This document shows, piece by piece, positions 54,727 through 63,983 of a stretch of DNA of 64,000 nt. The translations under genes were made by a program, and so were the position numbers. The stretch lies in the NCBI RefSeq assembly GCF_000720325.1, contig NZ_JOJM01000010.1:1-64000 (forward strand), in the 5' to 3' direction. The notes under the pieces were generated by a model that worked only from the letters and a program-made list of their open reading frames with translations, searched no databases and was not told the DNA's origin. This DNA is from Streptomyces sp. NRRL B-1347. Lineage in GTDB: Bacteria > Actinomycetota > Actinomycetes > Streptomycetales > Streptomycetaceae. Each line of letters starts with the position of its first letter. The stretch's first letter is position 1.

Positions 54727-55062
54727 GTGAGGCTTGCCGGCTTGTCCCGAAGTGGAGCGGGAGGCGTGGCGCCCGGTCTGTGGAGCGCTCGCGCGGGTGT
54801 GGGCCTCGATGCGACCGCCGTGGTCAGCCGCCTGTTCGTCGCCCCGTCGGCCCGCGGCAAGGGGATCGGTGCGCTGCTGGTGGCGCGGGCCGTCGCGGAA
54901 GCGCGGGATCGCGGCCTGCATCCGGTTCTCGACGTGGTCGCTTCCGACACTGCGGCGGCGCCCTGGTGCGAGAGGCTCGGCTGGCAGCTCCTTGCCAAGG
55001 TCGAGCAGCAGTGCGGCCCGGGCCAGACGGTAGCCGTCCGGTGTTACGCGGCGGCACCTTGA
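54727..55062 (+). pseudogene. Truncated GNAT acetyltransferase
   Basis: The frame encodes only the C-terminal half of a GNAT enzyme: VVSRLFVAPSARGKGIGALLVARAVAEARDRGLHPVLDVVASDTAAAPWCERLGWQ, with the acetyl-CoA loop intact. The N-terminal strands and helices of a normal 150-170 residue protein are missing; GTG 54727 is the first possible start. It follows the NmrA-like gene by 23 bp. Confidence 0.7.
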
Positions 55063-55071
55063 AGAGGGTGC

Positions 55072-56826
55072 TCAGCGCCTGAGCGACGCGGGCAGCTCCA
55101 CCCAGCGGCGCGCGGCACGACGATCGACCGCCGGTCGGCCGTCGCTGACGCGCAGGCCGACCGCGGCGCAGGCGTAGGCGAAGGTGTCCGCGTCGTGAGG
55201 GAACGCGTGCTGCCGCTGCCAGAACCGGAAGTGCCAATAGGCCGGCGGGTCCGACTCGTCCGGGGGAAGGCCGATCTCCTCGTCGGCGACGATCTCACCG
55301 TCGCGGGCCAGGGTGCCGAAGGTGCCGCCCTTGGCGTTGAAGTAGATCCCGTACGCGGCGGTGCCCGCCGATATGGCCCGCAGTACGGCGGCGTCGCTCG
55401 GCATGTACCCCTCCTGCGTGAGCACGCAGCCGCCCGGAGCGCCGGGCACGTTCCTCACGCCCACATGGCGGAGGGAGGCGTCGCTGTCCGTCAGGCTGAA
55501 GGGCGCGTGGTCCAGGTCCGCCGTGGGGCACTGCGCGGGGTCGGCACCCAAACGCCGGATCACTTCGTCCTCGGTCAGGTCCCGTACGAAGCAGATGCCG
55601 AGCCCCTCCGTCCAGAGCTCCTGCTCACCGAACGCCGCGATGAGGGCGTCCGCCGCGCGGAAGGCGGCGGCTTCCCCGATCGGCAGTTCCACGGCCCCAG
55701 GCAGGTCGGCGACGAGCGGTGCGAGGGGCGTGGTCAGCAGTAGCCGCCCCGGCGACCAGGGCCCTGTCTGCGGAGTCCACACATCGGCTCCGGCGGTGAT
55801 CAGCGCGCGGACACAACCCTCGTCCACGCTGCAGGCGGCGTACCACAGGGGCGTGAGGCCGTCCTCGTCGGCCACGTCTGCCTCCGCGCCGTGCTCCAGG
55901 AGCGCGCCGACCGCTTCCGCCGCCCCGAACTCCGCCGCCAGATGCAGCGGGACGGTGCCCGGCCAGCCGACGCGCGCGTCGGGCGGCGCGCCCGCGCCGA
56001 GCCGGACCCGGACCAGTGCCGCGTCCTGCCAGTCCCGGTGGCCCATCCGCTCCCAGTCGGCCCGGGGGACGTACCGCTGCCGCTCTTCTTCCTGTCGGCG
56101 CAGCGTCTCCAATTGACGTCCCGTCAGGGGCGGGGCGAGGAAGCTGGGCGGTCCGCTGACTTCCAGCCTTGCGAAGGAGCTCGGCTGCTCCGCGGGGTCC
56201 GGTGCGTCGATGCCCGGCCATACCTCGATGACCTGTGCCGACGCGGCATGCAGTGCCGCGGTGCCGAGGGTGGTGCGCGTCTCGCCAATGCCCTCGTCCG
56301 GCCACTCGATGATCAGCTGAGCCTCGTCGGGCGGAGGGAGTTCGGCCAGATACAGCTCGACGTCGGTCTTGAACGTCGTACGGCGGGAGTGGTGCAGTCC
56401 GGGATCCAGCGGAATCAGCCCGACGTGCTGGGGTGTGACGGTGGAGCGGGCCTTTCCGTCCGACGCTGTCCACGACATGAATCGATCCACCGTGGGGTCC
56501 AGTGACGTCACGCGACGGCCGTCCTGGAACAGCAGGCCGACCCTGAGCCCGGACTGCCGGGTGGTGTCGCTGCTGCGCCAGCGGGTCCTGCGGAACACCG
56601 ACAGGTGCAGGGTGGCGGAGCGCGGCCACACGGTCCATCCCGTCAGGACCACCCGGACCTGCGGACCGATGCCGACCATCTCCAACTGCGACTGCGACAC
56701 CGGCGCGAACCAGTCGACCGGCGGCGCGTACCGCGCGACGTCCTCTCCCGGTGGCCCCAGCCGGACCAACGCGGCTCGCTCGGCGGGTGGTTCTTCCGGT
56801 AACACCAGATCGTCGAAGAATCCCAT
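55072..56826 (-). CDS. Ankyrin-repeat protein with DUF6461-like C-terminus
   Basis: A 584-residue cytoplasmic protein. The N-terminal 230 residues are a beta-rich unknown region (VDWFAPVSQSQLEM...TGWTVWPRSATLHLSVFRRTRW). The middle has two or three ankyrin repeats (GTVPLHLAAEFGAAEAVGALLEHGAEADVADEDGLTPLWYAACSVDEGCVRALITAGADV). The C-terminal part (LGICFVRDLTEDEVIRRLGADP onward) resembles DUF6461, found in Streptomyces proteins of unknown function. It is the last gene of a minus-strand run after a BKACE-like enzyme and an MDR reductase. Confidence 0.75.
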   Translation of the reverse strand: MGFFDDLVLPEEPPAERAALVRLGPPGEDVARYAPPVDWFAPVSQSQLEMVGIGPQVRVVLTGWTVWPRSATLHLSVFRRTRWRSSDTTRQSGLRVGLLFQDGRRVTSLDPTVDRFMSWTASDGKARSTVTPQHVGLIPLDPGLHHSRRTTFKTDVELYLAELPPPDEAQLIIEWPDEGIGETRTTLGTAALHAASAQVIEVWPGIDAPDPAEQPSSFARLEVSGPPSFLAPPLTGRQLETLRRQEEERQRYVPRADWERMGHRDWQDAALVRVRLGAGAPPDARVGWPGTVPLHLAAEFGAAEAVGALLEHGAEADVADEDGLTPLWYAACSVDEGCVRALITAGADVWTPQTGPWSPGRLLLTTPLAPLVADLPGAVELPIGEAAAFRAADALIAAFGEQELWTEGLGICFVRDLTEDEVIRRLGADPAQCPTADLDHAPFSLTDSDASLRHVGVRNVPGAPGGCVLTQEGYMPSDAAVLRAISAGTAAYGIYFNAKGGTFGTLARDGEIVADEEIGLPPDESDPPAYWHFRFWQRQHAFPHDADTFAYACAAVGLRVSDGRPAVDRRAARRWVELPASLRR

Positions 56827-56884
56827 ACGCCGATCGTGGCAGAGGGGTCTGACATCGCCGGTGGGCCGAGGCGTCGCGCAACAG

Positions 56885-57625
56885 CTACCTCCCCTCGGCA
56901 GCCAAAAGTGTCAGGGCCGCCCGGACGAGGGCGGCGTTGTCAGGTGCGGCGGAGCCGTCCGGGAGGACCAGGACGTCCTCAAGGCCGAATCTCGCGTCCA
57001 GTCCCAGCCGGGCTGCCACGCGCAGCACCGGCCAGGCCCCGCCGTCTTCCCCGTGCAGCAGCACCGGGGCCGGCAGGGCAGGACCCAGTTCCTCCACCAG
57101 AGTCAGCGCGGTTTCCCCGGCCGTGGCCGCGTTGACATCGGTGACTTCGGCGAGCACGCGCAGGACCCGGTCCGGAAACGGCGATGCGGAGAACCGGCGC
57201 GCGGCGTCCGTGCCCGAGTAGATGCCTGCCTCCACGCCGACGCCGCGGTCGAGCAGTGCCTCGGCCACCTGCTCGGCTCCCTCTTCGTGCCAGTTCACCG
57301 AGGCGTGGTCGGGCAGCACGCTCCAGGAACGCACCAGGGCGGCACGCTGCTCGGGGTCCGGCACCGCCCACGCCCCCGTGGTGACGCCGATCCGCACACC
57401 CGGCGGAACGCCACGGCGCACCGCGGCCACCGCCCGGGCCACCGCGTGCGCCTCCAGCGAGTCCCGGCCCTCGTCGTCCTTGGGGTGAAGGTGAAGGTCG
57501 TCGGCTCCGGCAACGACGGCCCGTGCCGCTGCCGAGGCCAGGTCGTTGGGCGACACCGGCAGTGAGCGGCACTCCGCGCGCGTGCGCGCCCCGTTCAGAC
57601 ATACCTGCAGCATGGCCTCGACCAT
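56885..57625 (-). CDS. BKACE-family beta-keto acid cleavage enzyme
   Basis: A 246-residue protein of the 3-keto-5-aminohexanoate cleavage (Kce/BKACE, DUF849) family, which condenses beta-keto acids with acetyl-CoA. Signatures are LQVCLNGARTRAEC at the start, DDLHLHPKD (metal His pair) and SVNWHEEGAE. It is slightly shorter than the 270-310 residues of characterised members. ATG 57625 or 57613 may start it. It lies in tandem with the MDR gene upstream. Confidence 0.82.
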   Translation of the reverse strand: MVEAMLQVCLNGARTRAECRSLPVSPNDLASAAARAVVAGADDLHLHPKDDEGRDSLEAHAVARAVAAVRRGVPPGVRIGVTTGAWAVPDPEQRAALVRSWSVLPDHASVNWHEEGAEQVAEALLDRGVGVEAGIYSGTDAARRFSASPFPDRVLRVLAEVTDVNAATAGETALTLVEELGPALPAPVLLHGEDGGAWPVLRVAARLGLDARFGLEDVLVLPDGSAAPDNAALVRAALTLLAAEGR

Positions 57626-57702
57626 GCCAGCCACCACTGACACCGTCGGCGGACGCTCCGCGGGCTCCGTCGAAGCCCTCGTCGAGCGTGACCACCGTGA
57701 GG

Positions 57703-58683
57703 TCAGGCCTCGGGCACCACGACCAGGACCACCTTGCCCCGGGGATGGCCCCGCTTCAGATGGCGGATCGCGTCCCGGGCCTCGGTCAGGGGGTAGGTGC
57801 TGTCGACGGCCGGAGTGATGTCACCGCTCTCGATCAGGGCCGTGAGGGTCAGCAGGTCCGCCCGGCCTACGACGGCGAACAGGCCGAGGAGGTCGTGCCG
57901 GGTGAAGCGGGTCATAAGTGCCATGCGCAGCTGGGTTCCGGTGTCGCCGAACCAGCGGCTTCCGCCCTCGCCGCCGATGTGCACGAGGGTGCCGCGCGGG
58001 GTGAGGGCGCGGCGCAGCAGGGGCAGGGGGCGGTTGCCGGCCGCGTCGAGGACGACGTCGTAGCGGCGGGAGCCGTCGGTGATCTCCTGGCGGGTGTGGT
58101 CGAGGACGGTCGTGGCGCCCAGGGAGCGTACGAACTTGGCCGCGCGACCCCCGCAGACCCCGGCGACCTCCGCGCCGTGGGCGACGGCGAGTTGCACGGC
58201 GAAGCTGCCCACGCCGCCGGACGCGCCGATGACCAGGACCTTCTGCCCTGCCCGCAGCCGCGCCTTGGTGTGCAGGGCCTGGAGGGCGGTGACGGCGGAG
58301 ACCGGGACGGCGGCGGCCTGCCGGAAGGTGACGTTCTGGGGCGTAGGGGCGATCCGCTCGGTCTTGGCGAGCGCGTACTCGGCGAAGGAGCCGTCGAGGC
58401 GCCCGTACACCGCGTCGCCGGGCTCGAAGTCCGTCACCTTCGCGCCGACCGCCTCGACGCGCCCGGCACCGTCCCAGCCCCGTACGGGGTTCCTGGGGCC
58501 GCGCAGTCCGAAGACCGGGCGGACCATCAGGGGCAGCCCGGTCATCACGTGCCAGACGTCGGGGCCGACGCCTGCGGCGTGCACGCGTACCAGCACCTCG
58601 CCTTCGGCGGGGGAGGGGCGAACGACGTCCCGTACGTGAAGCGTGTCCGCGGAGCCGTAGACGTCCTGCACGATGGCCTTCAC
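57703..58683 (-). CDS. MDR-family NAD(P)H:quinone reductase-like enzyme
   Basis: A 326-residue zinc-independent medium-chain reductase. GTG 58683 starts VKAIVQDVYGSADTLHV; the cofactor fold has VIGASGGVGSFAVQLAVAHGAEV, and no structural or catalytic zinc ligands are seen. Homologues reduce quinones or enones with NAD(P)H. It leads the minus-strand run MDR - BKACE - ankyrin protein. Confidence 0.88.
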   Translation of the reverse strand: MKAIVQDVYGSADTLHVRDVVRPSPAEGEVLVRVHAAGVGPDVWHVMTGLPLMVRPVFGLRGPRNPVRGWDGAGRVEAVGAKVTDFEPGDAVYGRLDGSFAEYALAKTERIAPTPQNVTFRQAAAVPVSAVTALQALHTKARLRAGQKVLVIGASGGVGSFAVQLAVAHGAEVAGVCGGRAAKFVRSLGATTVLDHTRQEITDGSRRYDVVLDAAGNRPLPLLRRALTPRGTLVHIGGEGGSRWFGDTGTQLRMALMTRFTRHDLLGLFAVVGRADLLTLTALIESGDITPAVDSTYPLTEARDAIRHLKRGHPRGKVVLVVVPEA

Positions 58684-59096
58684 GGCGGCGTTCCCCCCCG
58701 TCGAAGTGAGCGGGCACGCGGGGCCCGTACGGGCCCCGGCGGATCGTCGGCGGTGCACGGGGGCACGCCCCGCGCAGCGCGGGCGAGGGGTGGTCGCGCC
58801 TCTCCAGGCCCTCATCGGAGGCCCCCTCGCAGCGGCCCCCCAAGCATCCCTCGAACCGGTGCCCCTGCCTAGGCGGGCGAAGCGGACAGTGGCCGGGGCC
58901 ACGGCGCCGCGGCGCCGGGATGTCACCACGGGTCCCAGGAGCCCCCAACTCCTCGTAGATGTACATGAGTTCGCCACGCAACCGGCAGCGCACCGGTCAG
59001 GGGAATGAACCAGCCACCCACCCATTGACATGATCATGGAGCATGACGAGCCTGGCGTTCGCGCACAAACGTGCCGGACAACTGCAAGGGGGGCTC
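58684..59096. other. 413-bp divergent intergenic region with an 18-bp palindrome
   Basis: Contains the perfect palindrome GGGGCCCGTACGGGCCCC at 58720-58737, 37 bp before the MDR start, a possible operator. Elsewhere nothing is recognised. It must carry the promoters for the MDR operon and the M14 peptidase. Confidence 0.55.
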
Positions 59097-62057
59097 ATGA
59101 GACGAAGAACCCGTGCGAGATCGATCCTCGCCGCCGGTGCCCTGCTCGTCGGCGGCATGGCCGCCGCACCGCACGCCCAGGCGAGCGGCCCGGCCAAGCC
59201 GTCGGGCGGCGACGACGCTGCGGCCGTGAAGGTCTACCAGGCCGAGGTCACCAAGAAGCAGATACCGATCATGCTCAAGGCCGGCCAGGACGCGCACGAA
59301 CTCGCCGGGCAGGTGCCCGAACGCGGCACCGGTCGCGTCGAGCTCTACCTGACCGAAGCCCAGGCGAAGTCGATCGAACGCCAGGGCGTCGACCTCGAAG
59401 AGCACAAGATCTCCGAAGCCACCGAGAAGCGGCTCGCGGCCGCGGGCGACGGCGTCTACCGGCCCTACAGCGGCAAGGGCGGACTCCAGGAGGAGATCGT
59501 CAAGACCGCGCAGGCCCACCCCGGCCTCACCAAGGTCGTCTCCATCGGCAAGAGCCTCCAGGGCAAGGACATCCTCGCGCTCAAGCTGTCCAAGGGCGCG
59601 GCGAAGTCCAAGGACGGCTCCAAGCCCGCCACGCTGTACATGTCCAACCAGCACGCGCGCGAGTGGATCACCCCCGAGATGACCCGCCGCCTGATGCACC
59701 ACTACCTCGACAACTACGGCAAGGACAAGCGCGTCACCAAGCTCGTGAACTCCACCGAGCTGTGGTTCGTGCTCTCCGCCAACCCGGACGGCTACGACTT
59801 CACGCACGCCGCGGGCGGCGAACGCCAGTGGCGCAAGAACCTGCGCGACATCGACGGCGACGGCAGGATAGCCGCGGGCGACGGCGTCGACCTCAACCGC
59901 AACTTCGCCTACAAGTGGGGCTACGACAACGAGGGTTCGTCCCCGAACGCGTCCTCGGAGACCTACCGCGGCACCGGCCCGATGTCCGAGCCCGAGACGC
60001 AGGCGATCGACCGCTTCCAGAAGCGCATCGGCTTCGCGTACGGGATCAACTACCACTCGGCGGCCGAACTGATCCTCTACGGAGTGGGCTGGCAGGTCGC
60101 CACGCCCACGCCCGACGACGTGCTCTACAAGGCCCTGGCGGGCACCCCGGAGAAGCCCGCAGTGCCCGGCTACCACCCGCAGGTCTCCTCCGAGCTCTAC
60201 ACCACCAACGGCGAGGCCGACGGGCACGGCGGCAACGTCAACGGCATCGCCATGTTCACCCCGGAGATGTCCACCTGCCAGACCGCGTCGAACGTCGACC
60301 CCAATGACGCCTGGAAGCCCCAGGACTGTGCTTCCGTCTTCACCTTCCCCGACGACGAGAAGCTGATCCAGCAGGAGTTCGCGAAGAACGTGCCCTTCGC
60401 GCTCGCTGTCGCCGAGACCGCGCTCCACCCGGACCGGCCGGTCTCCGTCAGCGGGATCGACGCCCCCGACTTCACCCCCGACTCCTTCACCACCTCCTAC
60501 GGACGCCACGGTGACCAGGAAGTCGCCGTCACCGCCCGCAAGTCGGTGCGCGACAAGGAGCTGCGCTACCGCGTCAACGGCGGCCGCACGCACACCGAGG
60601 AGCTCTCGCGCTGGAAGGGCGGCGAGACCTTCGGCGGCGAGGACAACCTGTACTTCGACCAGTACCGCGCCGAGGTCGAGGGCGCGGGCGTGGGGGACAA
60701 GGTGGAGGTGTGGTTCAGCGGCCGCGCCAAGAAGGGCCGCACCGACAGCGAGCACTTCACCTACACCGTCGCCGAACGGCCCAAGGCGAACACCCTCGTC
60801 GTCGCCGAAGAGGGCGCGAGCGCCACGCAGACCCAGAAGTACGTCGACGCCGTCAAGGCGAGCGGCCGCACGGCCGCCGTCTGGGACGTCGCCAAGCAGG
60901 GCACCCCGCACCCGCTCGGCGTCCTGTCGCACTTCCGCGCGGTCGTGCACTACACCGGCGACCCCGTGCCCGGCGCGCCCACCCAGCTGGCCCTGCGCGC
61001 CTACCTCAACGAGGGCGGCAAGCTGATCGAGTCCGGCGAGCGGGCCGGCGGCGACGTCGACCTCGGCGACGCGCTCACCGACGACTTCGCGCAGTACTAC
61101 CTGGGCGCCTACGAACGCCTGCCCGCGGCCGGAGCCCAGCGCTTCACCGGCAGCGGGGCCCTCGCCGGAGCCGAGGGCCCCGTCGCGGCCGCCGACGGCA
61201 ACGCGCTCGACAAGGCGGGCCGCTTCACCGTCACCTCCGACAGCCTGCCCGCGCAGCAGTTCCCGCAGTTCAAGAGCGCGGCGGCGGGCAACTACCCCGG
61301 CCTGACCAACCCGTACGCGCCGTACGCGGGCCAGGGCATGGCGTCCGCGACCCACTCCGACCGGGACTACAAGCGCCTCACCCGCACCATCGACCTCACC
61401 GGCGTCACGGCCGCCGACCGGCCGGAGCTGCGCCTGGCGCTGAACTGGAACCTCGAGTCCGGCTACGACCACGGCCTGCTCGAAGCGCACACCCCGGGCG
61501 CCGACGACTGGACCACCCTCGCGGACCGCAACGGTGCCTCGTCCACCACCGTGCCCACCCAGTGCACGGCGGGCTTCTTCCTCACCGCCCACCCGTTCCT
61601 GCGCCACTACCTGACCCGCGGCGCCTCCAGCTGCACGGCCAGCGGCAGCAGCGGCAGCTGGAACAGCTTCACCGGCTCGTCCGGCGGCTGGAAGCAGGTC
61701 GCCTTCGACCTCAGCGCCTACGCGGGCAAGAAGGTCGAGGTCTCCCTCAGCTCGGTCACCGACCCCTCCGACGGCGGCCGCGGCCTCTTCGCCGACAACG
61801 CCCAACTCGTCGTCGGCGGCACCGCGACCGAGACCGAGGGGTTCGAGACCTCGCTCGGCACCTGGTCCGTGGCCCCGCCCCCGGCCGGTAGCGCCAACAT
61901 CACCGGCGACTGGGCCCGCACCGGCGAGCTCTACCGGCCCTACGCCGCGGTCACCGCCCGCGACAGCGTCCTGCTCGGCTTCGGCTTCGAACACGTCACC
62001 GAAGCCAACGACAGGGCAGCCCTCATGCGATCCGCCCTGAACCACCTCCGCAGCTGA
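59097..62057 (+). CDS. Secreted M14 zinc carboxypeptidase, large
   Basis: A 986-residue exported metallopeptidase. A Sec signal (RSILAAGALLVGGMAAAPHAQA) is followed by a propeptide-like region and the M14 domain (about 125-470): zinc motif NQHAREW (His near 186, Glu) with second ligand His in GINYHSAAELILYG, substrate Arg in LNRNF, and catalytic Glu in FTPEM. The C-terminal half holds Ig-like beta domains and a sandwich with two Cys pairs found in Streptomyces carboxypeptidases. ATG 59097 has AAGGGGGG upstream; an ATG at 59043 would put 18 residues before the signal. Confidence 0.93.
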   Translation: MRRRTRARSILAAGALLVGGMAAAPHAQASGPAKPSGGDDAAAVKVYQAEVTKKQIPIMLKAGQDAHELAGQVPERGTGRVELYLTEAQAKSIERQGVDLEEHKISEATEKRLAAAGDGVYRPYSGKGGLQEEIVKTAQAHPGLTKVVSIGKSLQGKDILALKLSKGAAKSKDGSKPATLYMSNQHAREWITPEMTRRLMHHYLDNYGKDKRVTKLVNSTELWFVLSANPDGYDFTHAAGGERQWRKNLRDIDGDGRIAAGDGVDLNRNFAYKWGYDNEGSSPNASSETYRGTGPMSEPETQAIDRFQKRIGFAYGINYHSAAELILYGVGWQVATPTPDDVLYKALAGTPEKPAVPGYHPQVSSELYTTNGEADGHGGNVNGIAMFTPEMSTCQTASNVDPNDAWKPQDCASVFTFPDDEKLIQQEFAKNVPFALAVAETALHPDRPVSVSGIDAPDFTPDSFTTSYGRHGDQEVAVTARKSVRDKELRYRVNGGRTHTEELSRWKGGETFGGEDNLYFDQYRAEVEGAGVGDKVEVWFSGRAKKGRTDSEHFTYTVAERPKANTLVVAEEGASATQTQKYVDAVKASGRTAAVWDVAKQGTPHPLGVLSHFRAVVHYTGDPVPGAPTQLALRAYLNEGGKLIESGERAGGDVDLGDALTDDFAQYYLGAYERLPAAGAQRFTGSGALAGAEGPVAAADGNALDKAGRFTVTSDSLPAQQFPQFKSAAAGNYPGLTNPYAPYAGQGMASATHSDRDYKRLTRTIDLTGVTAADRPELRLALNWNLESGYDHGLLEAHTPGADDWTTLADRNGASSTTVPTQCTAGFFLTAHPFLRHYLTRGASSCTASGSSGSWNSFTGSSGGWKQVAFDLSAYAGKKVEVSLSSVTDPSDGGRGLFADNAQLVVGGTATETEGFETSLGTWSVAPPPAGSANITGDWARTGELYRPYAAVTARDSVLLGFGFEHVTEANDRAALMRSALNHLRS

Positions 62058-62138
62058 CACACCCCGACCGGACCTCGACTCCGGGCTCGTAGCCCTGGTG
62101 AAGAGGCACCTCCAGGCAACGCGCACCCCGCATGACCT

Positions 62139-62172
62139 CGGCCTCCGGGACCCACTGTGGTCCCGGAGGCCG
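62139..62172 (+). terminator. 14-bp perfect terminator after the carboxypeptidase
   Basis: Arms 62139-62152 and 62159-62172 (CGGCCTCCGGGACC and its complement) with loop CACTGT, about 80 bp after the peptidase stop. Confidence 0.9.
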
Positions 62173-62306
62173 ACTGCGTGGTGCGCGGACGAGCCGTGCG
62201 CCGCCGACCGGAATGAAATAACGGGAGAACAAGGTCACTTACTACTACGACGACGATGAGGACGGGGTGGGCCGCGGCCCGCCGCAGTGAGGGGGGACGG
62301 GAGCCG

Positions 62307-63233
62307 ATGAGCCTTCGTCAGTTCGAGTACGCCTTGGCCGTTGCCGAGGAGGGCTCGGTGACGGCTGCGGCGGAGTTGTTGCGCGTCGCCCAGCCGTCGG
62401 TGTCCCAGCAGATCCGCGGCCTGGAACGGGAACTCGGAGTGACGCTGTTCACCCGTACGCCGTCCGGACTGGTGCCCACCATGGTCGGCCGCGCGTTCCT
62501 GCGCGACGCGGAGGTCGCGGTCAGTGCGGCTCGGCGGGCGCGGGCGACGGCGCGGGCCGGTGCCGACGAGCTGGTGGGCGAACTGGCGGTCGCGGCGCAG
62601 ATGGGCCTGGGCACACGGCAGCTGCCGGGCGCGCTGAGCGCGCTGCGCCGCCGCTTCCCCCGTCTTGAGATCACCGTCTTCGAGGAGCCGAACCCGGCCG
62701 AGCTGGAGCGGCTCGCGCGCGGGGGCGTCCTGGACCTCGCCCTGATGGCCGGGCGGTGCGAGGAGGGCCTGTACGACGGCCACCGCCTCGGCGACGAGGA
62801 GTTCGTCGTGGTCCTCGCCGCCGGGCACCCCCGGCTCGCCGCGGACCGGGTCGAGCTGCGTGACCTGGAGCGGGAGCCGTGGGTGAGGTTCGACCACCAC
62901 AGCGCCCTCGACGGCGTGCTGCGGGACGTGCTGCGGGACAACGAGCTGACCCCGACCACCGTCGCCCGTGTGTCCCAGACGGCGACGGCCGTGCGCTGGG
63001 CCGCCCACGGCCTCGGAGTGACGCTCGTCCCGGCCTCCGCGGTGCCCCACGGCCACGAGCACCTCGCCCGCCCGGTGTCCCCGGTCGTGTCCCAGCCCGT
63101 CTTCGCCGCGGTCCGGCCCGGCGCGGGTCCGGCGGAGACGGCCCTGCTCGACCTCCTGCGGCAGGAGACCTGGCACAAGTCCGTGTTCTACTCGCCGGTG
63201 TCGCCGGTGTCGTCGGCGTCGCCGGTGTCCTGA
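62307..63233 (+). CDS. LysR-family regulator with a repetitive C-terminus
   Basis: A 308-residue regulator with the HTH LRQFEYALAVAEEGSVTAAAELLRVAQPSVSQQIRGLE and a LysR substrate domain of the CynR/CatR kind. ATG 62307 follows GGGGACGGGAG. The protein ends in the repeat SPVSPVSSASPVS, generated by 9-bp units in the last 40 bp, which is foreign to the family and probably non-functional. It converges with the TetR gene at 63277. Confidence 0.9.
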   Translation: MSLRQFEYALAVAEEGSVTAAAELLRVAQPSVSQQIRGLERELGVTLFTRTPSGLVPTMVGRAFLRDAEVAVSAARRARATARAGADELVGELAVAAQMGLGTRQLPGALSALRRRFPRLEITVFEEPNPAELERLARGGVLDLALMAGRCEEGLYDGHRLGDEEFVVVLAAGHPRLAADRVELRDLEREPWVRFDHHSALDGVLRDVLRDNELTPTTVARVSQTATAVRWAAHGLGVTLVPASAVPHGHEHLARPVSPVVSQPVFAAVRPGAGPAETALLDLLRQETWHKSVFYSPVSPVSSASPVS

Positions 63234-63276
63234 CGGTGGGAGGGGGCGACGGGAGAACGCCGGGCGTCGGGAGTCC

Positions 63277-63897
63277 TCAGCGGTAGGCGCCGAGGAAGGC
63301 GGTGACGCCCGCGGTGGCGTAGCGGTCGAGCTCGTCCTGGGTGTGCCGCGGTCCGCCGTGGAACATGGCCTTGTTCACGGGGATCCAGAGCAGCAGGCCG
63401 GAGAAGTGGTTGGCGGCCAACAGCGGGTCGTCGATCCGGAGCAGCCCCTCGTCGGCCAGCTTCCGGAAGGTGGCCGCGAGGGTGGCGAGGACGCGCTCGA
63501 AGCCCTGCTCGTACCAGGCCGCGCCGAGCTCGGGGAAGGTGTCGGAGTTGGCGATGATCAGGCGCCGCAGCTGGAGCACCTGGGGCTGGGTCAGGGCGGT
63601 GAGGAACTGCCGGGCGAGCCGGGTGAGGTTCTCCTCCAGGCGGTCGGCGTCGGCCGGGATGTCGGCCACCAGGTCGATCATGGCGTCGGCCCGGTCGGTG
63701 GTGGCCAGGACGATCTCGGCGAACAGCTTCTCCTTGTCGGCGAAGTGCTTGTAGACCGTCTGTTTGGAGACGGCCGCCAGCTTCGCGATGTCGTCCATGC
63801 TCGTGCCCGAGTAGCCCTTGTCGACGAAGACCCGCGTCGCGGCGTCCATGATCGCCCTGCGCTTGCGGGCCGACCGGCTCTGCTCGTTCGCTTCCAT
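63277..63897 (-). CDS. TetR-family regulator, AefR-like
   Basis: A 206-residue regulator with HTH TSMDDIAKLAAVSKQTVYKHFADKEKLF and an AefR-like C-terminal domain (LIIANSDTFPELGAAWYEQG). Its upstream region carries two 20-bp direct repeats (63911-63983), suggesting autoregulation and control of a divergent gene beyond the window. Confidence 0.93.
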   Translation of the reverse strand: MEANEQSRSARKRRAIMDAATRVFVDKGYSGTSMDDIAKLAAVSKQTVYKHFADKEKLFAEIVLATTDRADAMIDLVADIPADADRLEENLTRLARQFLTALTQPQVLQLRRLIIANSDTFPELGAAWYEQGFERVLATLAATFRKLADEGLLRIDDPLLAANHFSGLLLWIPVNKAMFHGGPRHTQDELDRYATAGVTAFLGAYR

Positions 63898-63910
63898 CCC
63901 GACTCCCTTC

Positions 63911-63983
63911 AGTACTGGACAGTCTAGTTCTGATCTGGCTACTGTAGCGCCTGCACCGCGAGGAGTACTGAACCGTCTAGTTC
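63911..63983. promoter_or_regulatory. Paired 20-bp operator-like direct repeats
   Basis: AGTACTGGACAGTCTAGTTC (63911-63930) and AGTACTGAACCGTCTAGTTC (63964-63983), 18 of 20 identical, 53 bp apart. Each contains an imperfect ACT...AGT dyad. The first lies 13 bp before the TetR start. Confidence 0.82.

Noticed and set aside
59034..62126. 1030-residue minus-strand frame
   Set aside because: Shadow of the M14 carboxypeptidase gene; Val/Gly/Leu-rich without motifs.
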